Source of the DNA: Limonium bicolor | Lineage: Eukaryota > Streptophyta > Magnoliopsida > Caryophyllales > Plumbaginaceae | Direction of reading: 5' to 3' | NCBI GenBank assembly: GCA_023374045.1 | Contig: CM041776.1 | Span: 44,894,171 to 44,958,170, forward strand | DNA: 64,000 bases | Shown here: in pieces, positions 34,633 to 43,247 of the stretch | Layout of the letters: every line of letters starts with the position of its first letter | Numbering within the stretch: the first letter of the stretch is position 1 | Made by a program: the position numbers and the translations under genes | Notes under the pieces: generated by a model | The model's input: only the letters and a program-made list of their open reading frames with translations | What the model was told of the DNA's origin: nothing | Database searches by the model: none

Positions 34633-36249
34633 TGCAGACGTTATAATCTGAGTGGTTAAACTGGTGTAAAATTAAAAGAAAAGAAATTAAAACTCAAATT
34701 AAACGTCGGGCTGCAAACAAATCCCGGTCGCAGTAGTATAGTGAAAATGTAAGCAACCGGATGTCGAACCGTGGGACTAATGTACATATAATAGTACCTA
34801 AGCGTGTCACAAGAGGGGGGATTAATTGACTTGTATAATAAATAAGAAGAAAGATAAATAAACTAAGTTAATAGATAAATAAAATGGAACTCTGGGTCAG
34901 GTTAGTATAATCTGCATAATTAAGCTATCTCTACTGGTTTAATAATTTGGCAAGGTTCCTGTAATTATCTTAAGGACTAAGTCATAGCCTCATAAGGACT
35001 CGTTCACCTGTAATGCAAGGTTCTAATCAAGGTTCAAGCAAAAGCCTGCGAACGGCAGAGGAGTATTGAGGAATTACATTTGCAACTGAATACTAACTTA
35101 TTAAATCATAACAAGTTTCCTCCAGTTTTACGTCTTAATTAACCTATCTATTTATCACCGGTCTGATCAAAATAGATTTAGTAAAGCAGTTTAATAAACT
35201 CATGACATTTATTAAAAAGGTGCGAGATAACCTTTTAAACGTAACAAACTATATATAATTAAAACCAGTAAAAATAATGCATAATTAATACAAACACATA
35301 ATAACCATTCCCAGAGTATACGTAAACTAGCCTAACATATTAAATAGATAGACAGAGACAAGAGTAATAGAAATCATCCGTAATCACTCCGGCTCACTCT
35401 GCTATTTGTATACGTAGGGCTAGAGGTGGATTTGGTGGACTGTAAAATAAATAAAATGGAGAAGACGGGAGAAGAGTAATGAGATGGTGTGAGGTTTGTG
35501 AAGTGGTCGTGGATAGATTGTAAGGGTGGTGGATGATTGATGATTTTTATGGTGAAGTTGCGTGTGTTTATATAGGGAAAGGAAGGAAGGAAAAGGAAGA
35601 ATGATTGCAGACACGTGAGATTGAGGCGGTGGAAAGATTTGCTCATTGATTAACCAGGGGACAGAATGTGAAGAGTAGATGGATAAGTTGCAGACAGGCG
35701 AAGTCGACGGGCGAAGTCGACGAAGGCAAGTTGCAGACGGCGCGCGAAGAAGAAAGCTGTCGCGCGCGACTAATATTAGTTGCGTCCGCCTCGGTACCTC
35801 CCTGTTGTCCGCATGACAACCAGGCGGTTGCATGCATTGTCATCCTCACGTCCGCCTTGGCTACTCCCTTATGTCCGCCCAAAAGCCAGGCGGTTGCATG
35901 GCAAGCGGACGTGTGCTGCTCCTTTTGAAACAATGATGTGCTCGTGAATAAAATTGTGACATGATCACGATTCACACGTGATTCATTATTATGGTAAAGT
36001 GCTGTACGATATTTTTAGTATATATATATATACGGGTGTATTGTAATTTTCCTGCATTAGACACATAAAATGTATCAGTTTATACATAAATCTAAGAAAA
36101 TATATAATAAGTGAGTAATATTATCGTGAAAGTAAGTAAGTACAAATAAACATAATTTAGAGGAAAACTAACAAAAGTGGAGAAATGAGCAAGAAAGTGT
36201 TTATATAATATATGACATACACCTAAAATGCTCATTTGGACACTTATCA
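34633..36249 (-). repeat. 3' LTR of the Athila-like element
   Basis: 1617 bp. It contains a TATATAAA promoter box (minus strand, near 35563-35570) and a GTCCGCC/GGCGGAC palindrome cluster at 35784-35910. The open frames on both strands in 35374-35975 recur in the other LTR and are not genes. Confidence 0.92.
35784..35910. repeat. GTCCGCC-type palindrome cluster in the 3' LTR
   Basis: Words GTCCGCC, TTGTCCGC, CAGGCGGTTGCATG and AAGCGGACGTG form inverted pairs. The copy in the other LTR is at 39786-39913, and a larger set of GTCCGC/GCGGAC words lies in the interior at 38230-38425. Confidence 0.8.
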
Positions 36250-36262
36250 CACCCCCACACTT
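36250..36262 (-). other. Polypurine tract of the Athila-like element
   Basis: On the minus strand AAGTGTGGGGGTG directly precedes the LTR start TGATAAG, the typical second-strand priming site of Athila-type elements. Confidence 0.85.
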
Positions 36263-37667
36263 ATCTTTTTGCTTGTCCTCAAGCAAAATCACGTACCCAA
36301 GTAAGTAGGGAATGCTCAATACTAACAAATATTATTATGAAGGGTAGGATAAACATGATCTTTAAACTTATTGAGGAGTGTGAAAAATTAACTGCTGGTG
36401 GCATAGGTGTGCTTAGGGTAAAAATAAAATATAGAGTTTCGGGGTATGATCTAAGGTACTTCAATGTTTCTTTTAGGTGACTCTGAGAACTTTTGCCATG
36501 GCCAACATCTCTCAAGAATGGGCATTGAGGAGAAAACAAAAGGAAAAAATAGATTCATGCATTTGTTTCACTTTTGCATAAAGGATGAGAAGATAATAGA
36601 TAAGCATCAAGCTTTTGTATTTAAGAACACTCAACTCTCTTTGTGGTTACCAATGGTGTCTCGCAAGTACCTTATTATGTTTTCCTTTTTCTTTTTTTTT
36701 TTAACAGAAAAGTACCCCTTAGCAATCCCTAAGAGAGAAGACAGAAAGAAACCCTGAGCAATAAAATCCAACCATTTGCAGATTATTTGGTCACACCGCA
36801 TATAAAATGCTCCTTAAAAGTAATCAAAATTTAAAAATTTGTACCATTTATCCTACAATTCATAACAATATTTATTCTTAAAGAGAACAACCCACATATA
36901 AAGGGTCCATAATTTGAATTGGACAAACGCATGATAAGGAGAGAGATTAAACATTTAAGCACAAAATGTCACCGAAAAGGGCACACTCCTCCACACTTAA
37001 ATTGAACAATGTCCTCATTGTTCACCAGAAAAACAAGGGAAGGTCTCAGAAGACCTCTTTGGTAAGTAGACAAAATAGGAGAGATAACACAAAGATCACA
37101 ATTAAACATTTAAGCACATAAATGCTCCTCTGCAATTTTTATTTAAAATAAAGCATAATTAAAAGAAACTGATACTCCCCTGATTTTATTTTTGCTTGTC
37201 GTTAAAGTAGTTCCCCACACTTGAGCTTCAGCCTCAAGCAGCGTAGCTTGGTTGCAGTGTAAATATGAAGGTGCACCTGCATAAGACACTAGAAGCAACC
37301 ATACTACAAACGGAGTTAAAAGTTAGCAAAATAAAATTTTAAAGAGAACCTGAAAATTAAAAGAGCATAAAAGCAAATAAAATAAAAGTACACCCGGGTT
37401 GCCTCCCGGGAAGCTGCCCTTCTTTAACGTCTTTGACTAGACGCCTGCTTCGTTATCCTGGATCAAAACAAAACGTTACCTCGGCATATAAAATAAGAAA
37501 ATTAATACTCCTCAAAATCTGGTGTTTGAGGAGGTAATGCTGGGAACGTAGTTCTAACAGAAGACCCGGTGGAGATGATTCTTCTTCCTCAAATTGGAGG
37601 ATGTAAACATCCTCCTCTTGTAGGTGAGGCTTATAGAAAGAACGCTCGATATCATCCTCAGAGAAAG

Positions 37668-38035
37668 TTAATTTTTCGAAGGTGATAGTGGCTTTTTGTT
37701 TGGATATAATGGCCGGAGGTGATGGCAATTCCTTCTCTTCTTTTCGAGGATAAAAGTATCCTCATTGTCTGGGTATATTATAGAGAAGGAGGGAAAATAG
37801 CGGTAATTGATTTGACAGGGAGGGGTTTCTATGAGTGGCTCGTCTGTAGTGGGGTGTTCTACCTCTTGAACTGTTTCGCTCATTGATTGCTCTAGTAGTT
37901 GAGCGATTTTCTCCATGTAGTCTGGTTGATCTTCTAACCAGAGTTGCTCTTGGACTATGAGACAATCCTCAAAATCATGAGCTTCCCCACATTCGGAGCA
38001 GTATAAATCCTGCCAATATTCAAATGCCTCTTCCA
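37668..38035 (-). CDS. Small gag-derived ORF with an Athila-type zinc knuckle
   Basis: The most plausible start is the Met of MEEAFEYWQDLYCSECGEAH at about 38035, because the longer open frame upstream is low-complexity Phe/Ile/Leu sequence. Residues CSECGEAHDFEDC form a C-X2-C-X3-H-X4-C knuckle, as in Athila gag. The rest is acidic (EQLWLEDQPDYMEKIAQLLE) with no known domain. In a non-autonomous element this may be a kept remnant of gag, possibly helping packaging. That is inference. Confidence 0.5.
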
Positions 38036-38229
38036 TTGCCGTGTACAGATATATTTTTTTTTTGTGTTTTTGTATATAAAAACAAAAGTACAGAAAAATA
38101 TTAGAAAATAAAATAATTAGAAACAAACAAAATAAAAATATAAACAAAATATAAAATGAAGTAGAAACAGATTGAAGAAGAACAGAATAATTTTTTTTTT
38201 TGGAACGCGTCGGTTTTTTTTTCAAAATA

Positions 38230-38425
38230 GGGACGTCCGCTTGGACGTCCGCTTCGTATCAAGGCGGACAAGGGGCGGAGCGCTTGGACAACCGCTAGGC
38301 AATGGGGCGGACGTGGCTGTGAGCGGAGCGGTGTAGCGTCCGCTTGGAATGGAGGCGGAAGGCGAGGCGGACGTGGCTCCCGACCTTGTGGGCGTCCGCG
38401 ACTTAATGAGGCGGACACGGGCGGA
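38230..38425. repeat. GTCCGC/GCGGAC cluster in the element interior
   Basis: At least ten copies of GTCCGC or GCGGAC in both orientations within 200 bp, very GC-rich inside an AT-rich interior. The same words make up the LTR cluster, so the interior probably gained a copy and expanded it. It lies between the primer site and the zinc-knuckle frame. Confidence 0.8.
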
Positions 38426-38623
38426 CAGACCTCTGTTCGTCCTCGTTTTTTTTTCCTTCACGTACTCACTAAAACAAACTTATTAGAAAACCAACATACT
38501 ATTAATATATATTAAATATAAAAGATAATTAATAAAAACAAAGATAATTAATAAAAATAATATAAACAAAATATTCTAATATAACAAGTGAATAATCCGG
38601 GGCTTAGGGACTAGAAAAACTAG

Positions 38624-38641
38624 TCCCCGGCAACGGCGCCA
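38624..38641 (-). other. Primer-binding site, tRNA-Asp
   Basis: On the minus strand TGGCGCCGTTGCCGGGGA, the complement of the plant tRNA-Asp 3' end, lies 3 bp inside the 5' LTR. This primer is typical of Athila-type Ty3/Gypsy elements. Confidence 0.92.
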
Positions 38642-38644
38642 TTT

Positions 38645-40261
38645 TGCAGACGTTAATCTGAGTGGTTAAACTGGTGTAAAATTAAAAGAAAAGAAATTAA
38701 AACTCAAATTAAACGTCAGGCTGCAAACAAATCCCGGTCGCAGTAGTATAGTGAAAATATAAGCAACGGATGTCGAACCATGGGACTAATGTACATATAA
38801 TAGTACCTAAGCGTGTCACAAGAGGGGGATTAATTGACTTGTATAATAAATAAGAAGAAAAGATAAATAAACTAAGTTAATAGATAAAAAAATGGAACTC
38901 TGGGTTAGGTTAGTATAATCTGCATAATTAAGCTATCTCTACTGGTTTAATAATTTGGCAAGGTTCCTGTAATTATCTTAAGGACTAAGTCATAGCCTCA
39001 TAAGGACTCGTTCACCTGTAATGCAAGGTTCTAATCAAGGTTCAAGCAAAAGCCTGCGAACGGCAGAGGAGTATTGAGGAATTACATTTGCAACTGAATA
39101 CTAACTTATTAAATCATAACAAGTTTCCTCCAGTTTTACGTCTTAATTAACCTATCTATTTATCACCGGTCTGATCAAAATAGATTTAGTAAAGCAGTTT
39201 AATAAACTCATGACATTTATTAAAAAGGTGCGAGATAACCTTTTAAACGTAACAAACTATATATAATTAAAACCAGTAAAAATAATGCATAATTAATACA
39301 AACATAATAACCATTCCCGGAGTATACGTAAACTAGCCTAACGTATTAAATAGATAGACAGAGACAAGAGTAATAGAAATCATCCGTAATCACTCCGGCT
39401 CACTCTGCTATTTTGTATACGTAGGGCTAGAGGTGGATTTGGTGGACTGTAAATAAATAAAATGGAGAAGACGGGAGAAGAGAAATGAGATGGTGTGAGG
39501 TTTGTGAAGTGGTCGTGGATAGATTGTAAGGGTGGTGGATGATTGATGATTTTGTGGTGAAGTTGCGTGTGTTTTATAGGGAAAGGAAGGAAGGAAAAGG
39601 AAGAATGATTGCAGACACGTGAGATTGGGGCGGTGGAAAGATTTGCTCATTGATTAACCAGGGGACAGAATGTGAAGAGTAGATGGATAAGTTGCAGACA
39701 GGCGAAGTCGACGGGCGAAGTCGACGAAGGCAAGTTGCAGACGGCGCGCGAAGAAGAAACTGTCGCGCGCGACTAATATTAGTTGCGTCCGCCTCAGTAC
39801 CTCCCTGTTGTCCGCATGACAACCAGGCGGTTGCATGCATTGTCGTCCTCACGTCCGCCTTGGCTACTCCCTTATGTCCGCCCAAAAGCCAGGCGGTTGC
39901 ATGGCAAGCGGACGTGTGCTGCTCCTTTTGAAACAATGATGTGCTCGTGAATAAAATTGTGACATGATCACGATTCACACGTGATTCATTATTATGGTAA
40001 AGTGCTGTACGATATTTTTAGTATATATATATATATATACGGGTGTATTGTAATTTTCCTGCATTAGACACATAAAATGTATCAGTTTATACATAAATCT
40101 AAGAAAATATATAATAAGTGAGTAATATTATCGTGAAAGTAAGTAAGTACAAATAAACATAATTTAGAGGAAAACTAACAAAAGTGGAGAAATGAGCAAG
40201 AAAAGTGTTTATATAATATATGACATACACCTATAAATCATGCTCATTTGGACACTTATCA
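38645..40261 (-). repeat. 5' LTR of the Athila-like element
   Basis: 1617 bp, TG...CA ends. The promoter TATATAAA of the other LTR reads TATAAAA here because of a short deletion. The palindrome cluster is at 39786-39913. A TA-repeat near 40022 is longer than in the other copy. Confidence 0.92.
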
Positions 40262-40501
40262 TGACTGAAAAGTCAGAAAGCTGTTCGGGGGCAGCCCCCA
40301 GCTTCATAGCAAATGCCGAGGAAATAAAAGAATGTGAAGCCCCTGAGTTGAACAATACGGAAGCACTAACACCATCAATAGGAAAGGTACCTGAGATCAT
40401 CTCTCGTATTAGCATCGAGTCCCAACAAATCTGTAATCTACTGTCGGTTGTTATTGTCATACATGTGATGACATTACCGGACTCCTTGGCTTGCGTCATA
40501 T
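40262..40501 (-). pseudogene. E1 protease segment, possibly intron-split
   Basis: The frame reads DMTQAKESGNVIT, then a stretch unlike relatives (40462-40391), then GTFPIDGVSASVLF and the active-site triad as NSGASHSFIS. The catalytic Asp of the usual DSGA is Asn here, so the protease is dead. The unusual stretch starts with GTATGAC and ends with ATCTCAG; removing these 72 bp restores the familiar protease layout, so it may be a further intron. An acceptor at 40502 (GCATCTTAG) precedes the segment in phase 1, the same phase as the donor of the last gag exon. Coding is cut by the nested element at 40261 and resumes at 34627. Confidence 0.75.
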
Positions 40502-40659
40502 CTAAGATGCAGATGGTACCCTCCTTTCCATTTTCGTAGCTTGATATTATGAATCAACGGTATCAACAAACTGAACACATATGCTTGAAGGTATAAAACT
40601 TTTATTTCCTTCATCCAACTATATGATACAAGGTTACACACTTAGCTACTGCTATTACA

Positions 40660-41399
40660 TCAGTACTGTCTGAAAGTCAAATTTAAACGGCCAGGTCAGA
40701 TGTGGGTATCATTCACTAGGGTTGGTGGGGCGGTATTGATCTTAATGCTCTTAATACCATGGTATACAAGCCTAGCCTCTCCACCAAATACCAACACATC
40801 CCCAGACTTGAGGATGATCTTGCTTGCTAGATCCATCCTCTTCTGGTCTCCATAGATGAACTCAGCATCATCGCCAATGGAGAATGACACAACCGGTATT
40901 CCTCTGGTGATGGACTCAGTCGTCTCATCACGGTCCTGGTGCATTCCAAGTTTTCCTCCCTGCTCGTAGTAGTTGATGATGCAAACGTCAGGTGTCATGT
41001 CGGGTAATGGAAAAGTCTCACAGTCTTGAGCAATATCCATTGCGTTTCTCACCAAGGTTAGGAAACTCTTAGGTATCCTAGGTATAGCTACGCCACCTAC
41101 CATCCTCACTTCTCGGTAAACCCTAGTTTGTGGATCCCAATCTTTCCCTAAGCACATCAGGTGCAGTTTCATCCTAGAACCACTATTAAATACAGGGGTA
41201 TAAAATCCTCCTATGCCCTTACCCAAAGCTCTACACTCATTCACTATGGCGATTTGCTCATCTAGGGTTAGGAACTCTCTGAGAAGTATCATGCCCGGTC
41301 TGACCACATGACACAACTCGCTAGGGTACTCCCGTCTTTCTTCCACGGGTCTAGGTGATCTCTGCCTTGTAAGTGTGGGATAGCAGATGTCGAAGTCTC
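40660..41399 (-). CDS. AlkB-type 2-oxoglutarate/Fe(II) dioxygenase exon of retrotransposon E1
   Basis: An open frame encodes an AlkB fold similar to plant ALKBH1B/C/D proteins, which oxidatively remove methyl groups from nucleic acids. Counting from the GTG codon at 41346, it shows VRPGMILLREFLT (16-28), GGFYTP (46-51), CLGKDWDPQTR (65-75), PDVCIINYYEQGGKLG (119-134), the iron ligands His136 and Asp138 in MHQDRDE, VVSFSIGDDAEFIYGDQ (152-168), SGDVLVFGGEARLVYHGIKS (181-200) with His196, and NTAP. A TGA at 40696-40698 stands where relatives have Arg. The frame then continues with PGRLNLTFRQY to a natural stop at 40660-40662. The TGA removes the Arg residues that bind 2-oxoglutarate, so this copy is probably inactive. 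There is no intron inside the domain, unlike typical host genes. A splice acceptor at 41400 joins it in phase to the last gag exon, giving a predicted Gag-AlkB fusion. Confidence 0.9.
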
Positions 41400-41528
41400 C
41401 TAAGAGGTAACCGGTTTCCTAGATAAGTTGTTTATCTATAGCGGTAATTGAACACACATTCATACTAAGGCAGAGCGTTTAACACTTAGTCATGTTCTCA
41501 TGCAATGGTTAAGGTTTCAAATGCTAAC
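41400..41528 (-). other. E1 intron 4 (gag to AlkB)
   Basis: Donor GAAG before GTTAGCAT at 41528, acceptor ACCTCTTAG at 41400, 129 bp, phase 1. Removing it fuses ...TQRGE-G with DFDICYPTL of the AlkB exon. E2 has a matching intron at 57365-57510 that leads to a homologous exon start (ACCTTCAATATTTGCTATCC versus GACTTCGACATCTGCTATCC). Confidence 0.7.
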
Positions 41529-41882
41529 CTTCACCGCGCTGGGTGCTAGTACCAGCGCCCGATGCTCCGGCTGCATTCAGCACGCGGTTGCCTGGTGGGT
41601 TCCTCTGGTTTTGGTTCTGTTGCTGCAGCTGCTGCTGCTGTCCCCTCTGAGCTTGGGGCGCCGGCCCCCTCTGGCCACCTCGAGCTCCACCTCCTCCAGT
41701 AGGTGCGCTCTGAGTTCCCTTCGGCGGGCGGTACACTCGGCTCTCTGGATTAGCAAAGCACTCGAACGACCTGTGGCCCTTCTTTCCGCAGTGGTGACAG
41801 TCCACAGCTTGCCCGGTGCAGTCCACACCCGGGTGGTCTTTACCACAACGCTTGCAGTGAAAGTGGCGCTGGGGTGCAGAAC
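41529..41882 (-). CDS. E1 gag exon 4, double zinc knuckle
   Basis: It begins after acceptor GATAATAG with GSAPQRHFHC and carries two knuckles: CKRCGKDHPGVDC (C-X2-C-X3-H-X4-C) and CHHCGKKGHRSFEC (C-X2-C-X4-H-X4-C). Pro/Gln/Gly-rich sequence follows (QQQQLQQQNQNQ). The knuckles bind element RNA for packaging. Phase 1 at both ends. E2 exon 4 (57024-57364) has the same two knuckles in the same order. Confidence 0.85.
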
Positions 41883-41967
41883 CTATTATCATAACACACT
41901 CAGATTAACATATGGGTGATAATGGGTAGTATAATACACAACACATTCACAAGGTTAGATCGCTTAC
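41883..41967 (-). other. E1 intron 3
   Basis: Donor CTAAGG before GTAAGCG at 41967, acceptor TATGATAATAG at 41883, 85 bp, phase 1. The E2 intron at 56941-57023 interrupts gag at the equivalent place and phase, after a CAAGG donor exon end. Confidence 0.75.
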
Positions 41968-42092
41968 CCTTAGGGGGTACAGATCTAAGAGGCTGGGCAT
42001 CGTAGGTAGGCCCGGTCAGCATCGGGACCTTCTCTTTGCCCTTTTGGCTGGCCTGCTCCTTCTTCTTCTCCTTCCAGGAGAACGTTTTCTTC
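41968..42092 (-). CDS. E1 gag exon 3
   Basis: A Lys-rich linker exon: KKTFSWKEKKKEQASQKGKE followed by VPMLTGPTYDAQPLRSVPPK. It is open in one frame that enters at phase 2 and leaves at phase 1, in register with exon 4. It probably connects the capsid part of Gag to the zinc knuckles. Confidence 0.7.
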
Positions 42093-42185
42093 CTGTGATC
42101 GTCAAAGTGTCAGGAATAGCAGGTATAAAAGCAGGCAGCAAGTAAGTAATTTAAATGGGTTAAATAACTTAAAGGTGGATCTTAC
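42093..42185 (-). other. E1 intron 2
   Basis: Donor TTGGAA before GTAAGATCC at 42185, acceptor ACGATCACAG at 42093, 93 bp, phase 2. I see no equivalent in E2, where gag exon 2 runs on to the intron-3 position. Confidence 0.65.
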
Positions 42186-42315
42186 TTCCAACTCTTGCCG
42201 CTCCCGCTTCCAGCCGCAACCTCCGCCTCCTTCTCTGGGGCCTTACGCTTCTGCCCCTGGCTGCCTCCCGGCTGTTCACCAACAGCTCGGTCCGGGAAGC
42301 AGCCTCGTAGCATTC
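42186..42315 (-). pseudogene. E1 gag exon 2, with frame break
   Basis: It starts ECYEAASRTELLVNSRE in frame with exon 1, matching ECYHAAAIVEITVRLRDE in E2. The second half is sensible only in the frame one base earlier (GQKRKAPEKEAEVAAGSGSG KSWK), which is the one continuing into exon 3. A single-base indel near 42250 is the simplest explanation. Confidence 0.65.
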
Positions 42316-42393
42316 CTATAATGCATCAATGAGTTCCCCAACTTGTAATAATTCAAACTGAGTTACAAGATATAATCTGTCAACTAATTTTAC
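42316..42393 (-). other. E1 intron 1
   Basis: Donor ATACAG before GTAAAATTAG at 42393, acceptor GATGCATTATAG at 42316, 78 bp, phase 0. E2 has an intron at the same residue (after TTLQ; 56589-56683, 95 bp, phase 0) with unrelated internal sequence. Confidence 0.8.
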
Positions 42394-43068
42394 CTGTATC
42401 GTAGGATATAAGACAGCACCCATGGCGGCCTTGATCACATATCGCAACCCGCCTCTAAACTTCTCAACTTTCACAGTATCCGAATAAACGACTCCTGGGA
42501 CAAAGTCCAAGAGCCCGATAAAAGTGGAGTAGTACTGATCTACTGTCATACTACCCTGCTTTAGGGCCTCAAACTCTTCCCGCTTCCTCTGCTTCAAATG
42601 AGCAGGATAGTACTTCTCTCTCAACAGTTCCACAAAACATGTCCATCCAAAATCCTCAGTAGCAATGTAATGTGCCTTCACGGACCTCCACCAAGTGCTG
42701 GCGGCGTCCCTCAAGTGAAAGGCCGCTATGCCGGCCCGGTGCTCAGCAGGCACGTGAATGGCGTCGAAGGCCTTCTCATGCTCAATGATGTATCTCTCCA
42801 GGGCGGTGGGGTCAGCTACCCCGTCATAGGTGGGTACTCGTGTGTCAGCAATACTCTTGAGCCAGTTCGGCTCTCTAAGTACGGGTACGGGTGGGACTAC
42901 TGGTGGTGCTCCTATCTGGACACCTCCCATCAGGGCTAGCTGAGCAAAGACGACCGCTACCGTCTCAGCAACGCCCATGGCTGGGGCCTCAGGAGGTCCT
43001 CCTCCAGGCCCGCCGCCTCTTCCACCACCTCCTCTGCCTCTACCTGCTGATCGTATTCCGGAAGACAT
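42394..43068 (-). CDS. E1 gag exon 1 (capsid)
   Basis: The ATG at 43068, about 160 bp downstream of the primer site, opens MSSGIRSAGRGRGGGG, an Arg/Gly-rich N-terminus. The retrotransposon-gag capsid fold follows: EPNWLKSIADTRVPTYDG, AFHLRDAASTWWRSVKAHY, LLREKYYPAHLKQRKREEFE, SMTVDQYYSTFIGLLDFVP and KFRGGLRYVIKAAMG. It ends at YPTIQ with a donor. Gag forms the particle around element RNA. E2 exon 1 has the same blocks with clear divergence. Confidence 0.9.
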
Positions 43069-43229
43069 CTGAAGAATTCAGAATCAAAGTCAGCTCTTGG
43101 TATAAATACTATACTGTTTCCAACCATAACCTAACTCAAATCATTTACAACTATCTTCTTGGTACTGGTGTGTGAATAACCTAAGCTCACGGTACTTAAA
43201 CTACTATCTCTTATAATCAGAGCGGTACT

Positions 43230-43243
43230 CCGCTCTGATACCA
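43230..43243 (-). other. E1 primer-binding site, tRNA-iMet
   Basis: On the minus strand TGGTATCAGAGCGG lies 4 bp inside the 5' LTR end (GTGTTACA). The first 12 bases match initiator tRNA-Met. Confidence 0.92.
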
Positions 43244-43247
43244 CTTT

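Larger units (their letters stand above)
34633..40261 (-). mobile_element. Complete non-autonomous Athila-like LTR retrotransposon
   Basis: Two direct 1617-bp LTRs (34633-36249 and 38645-40261) flank a 2.4-kb interior. The 5-bp target duplication TGACT is perfect (34628-34632 and 40262-40266). On the minus strand the LTR runs from TGATAAGTGTCC to ACGTCTGCA. A tRNA-Asp primer site and a GTGTGGGGGTG polypurine tract place transcription on the minus strand. No pol genes are present. The LTRs are very similar, differing mainly by small indels and scattered substitutions, so insertion is fairly recent. It sits inside the protease region of E1. Confidence 0.95.

Noticed and set aside
35374..35975. 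Several overlapping frames of 78-137 codons on both strands
   Set aside because: They recur at 39408-39978 because they are inside the two LTRs of one element, and they follow the GTCCGCC palindromes.
40696..41346. An ordinary host ALKBH gene lying between elements
   Set aside because: The frame is flanked in the same orientation by gag zinc knuckles and by protease of one element, with spacing and splice phases that connect them, and a second diverged element has the same arrangement.
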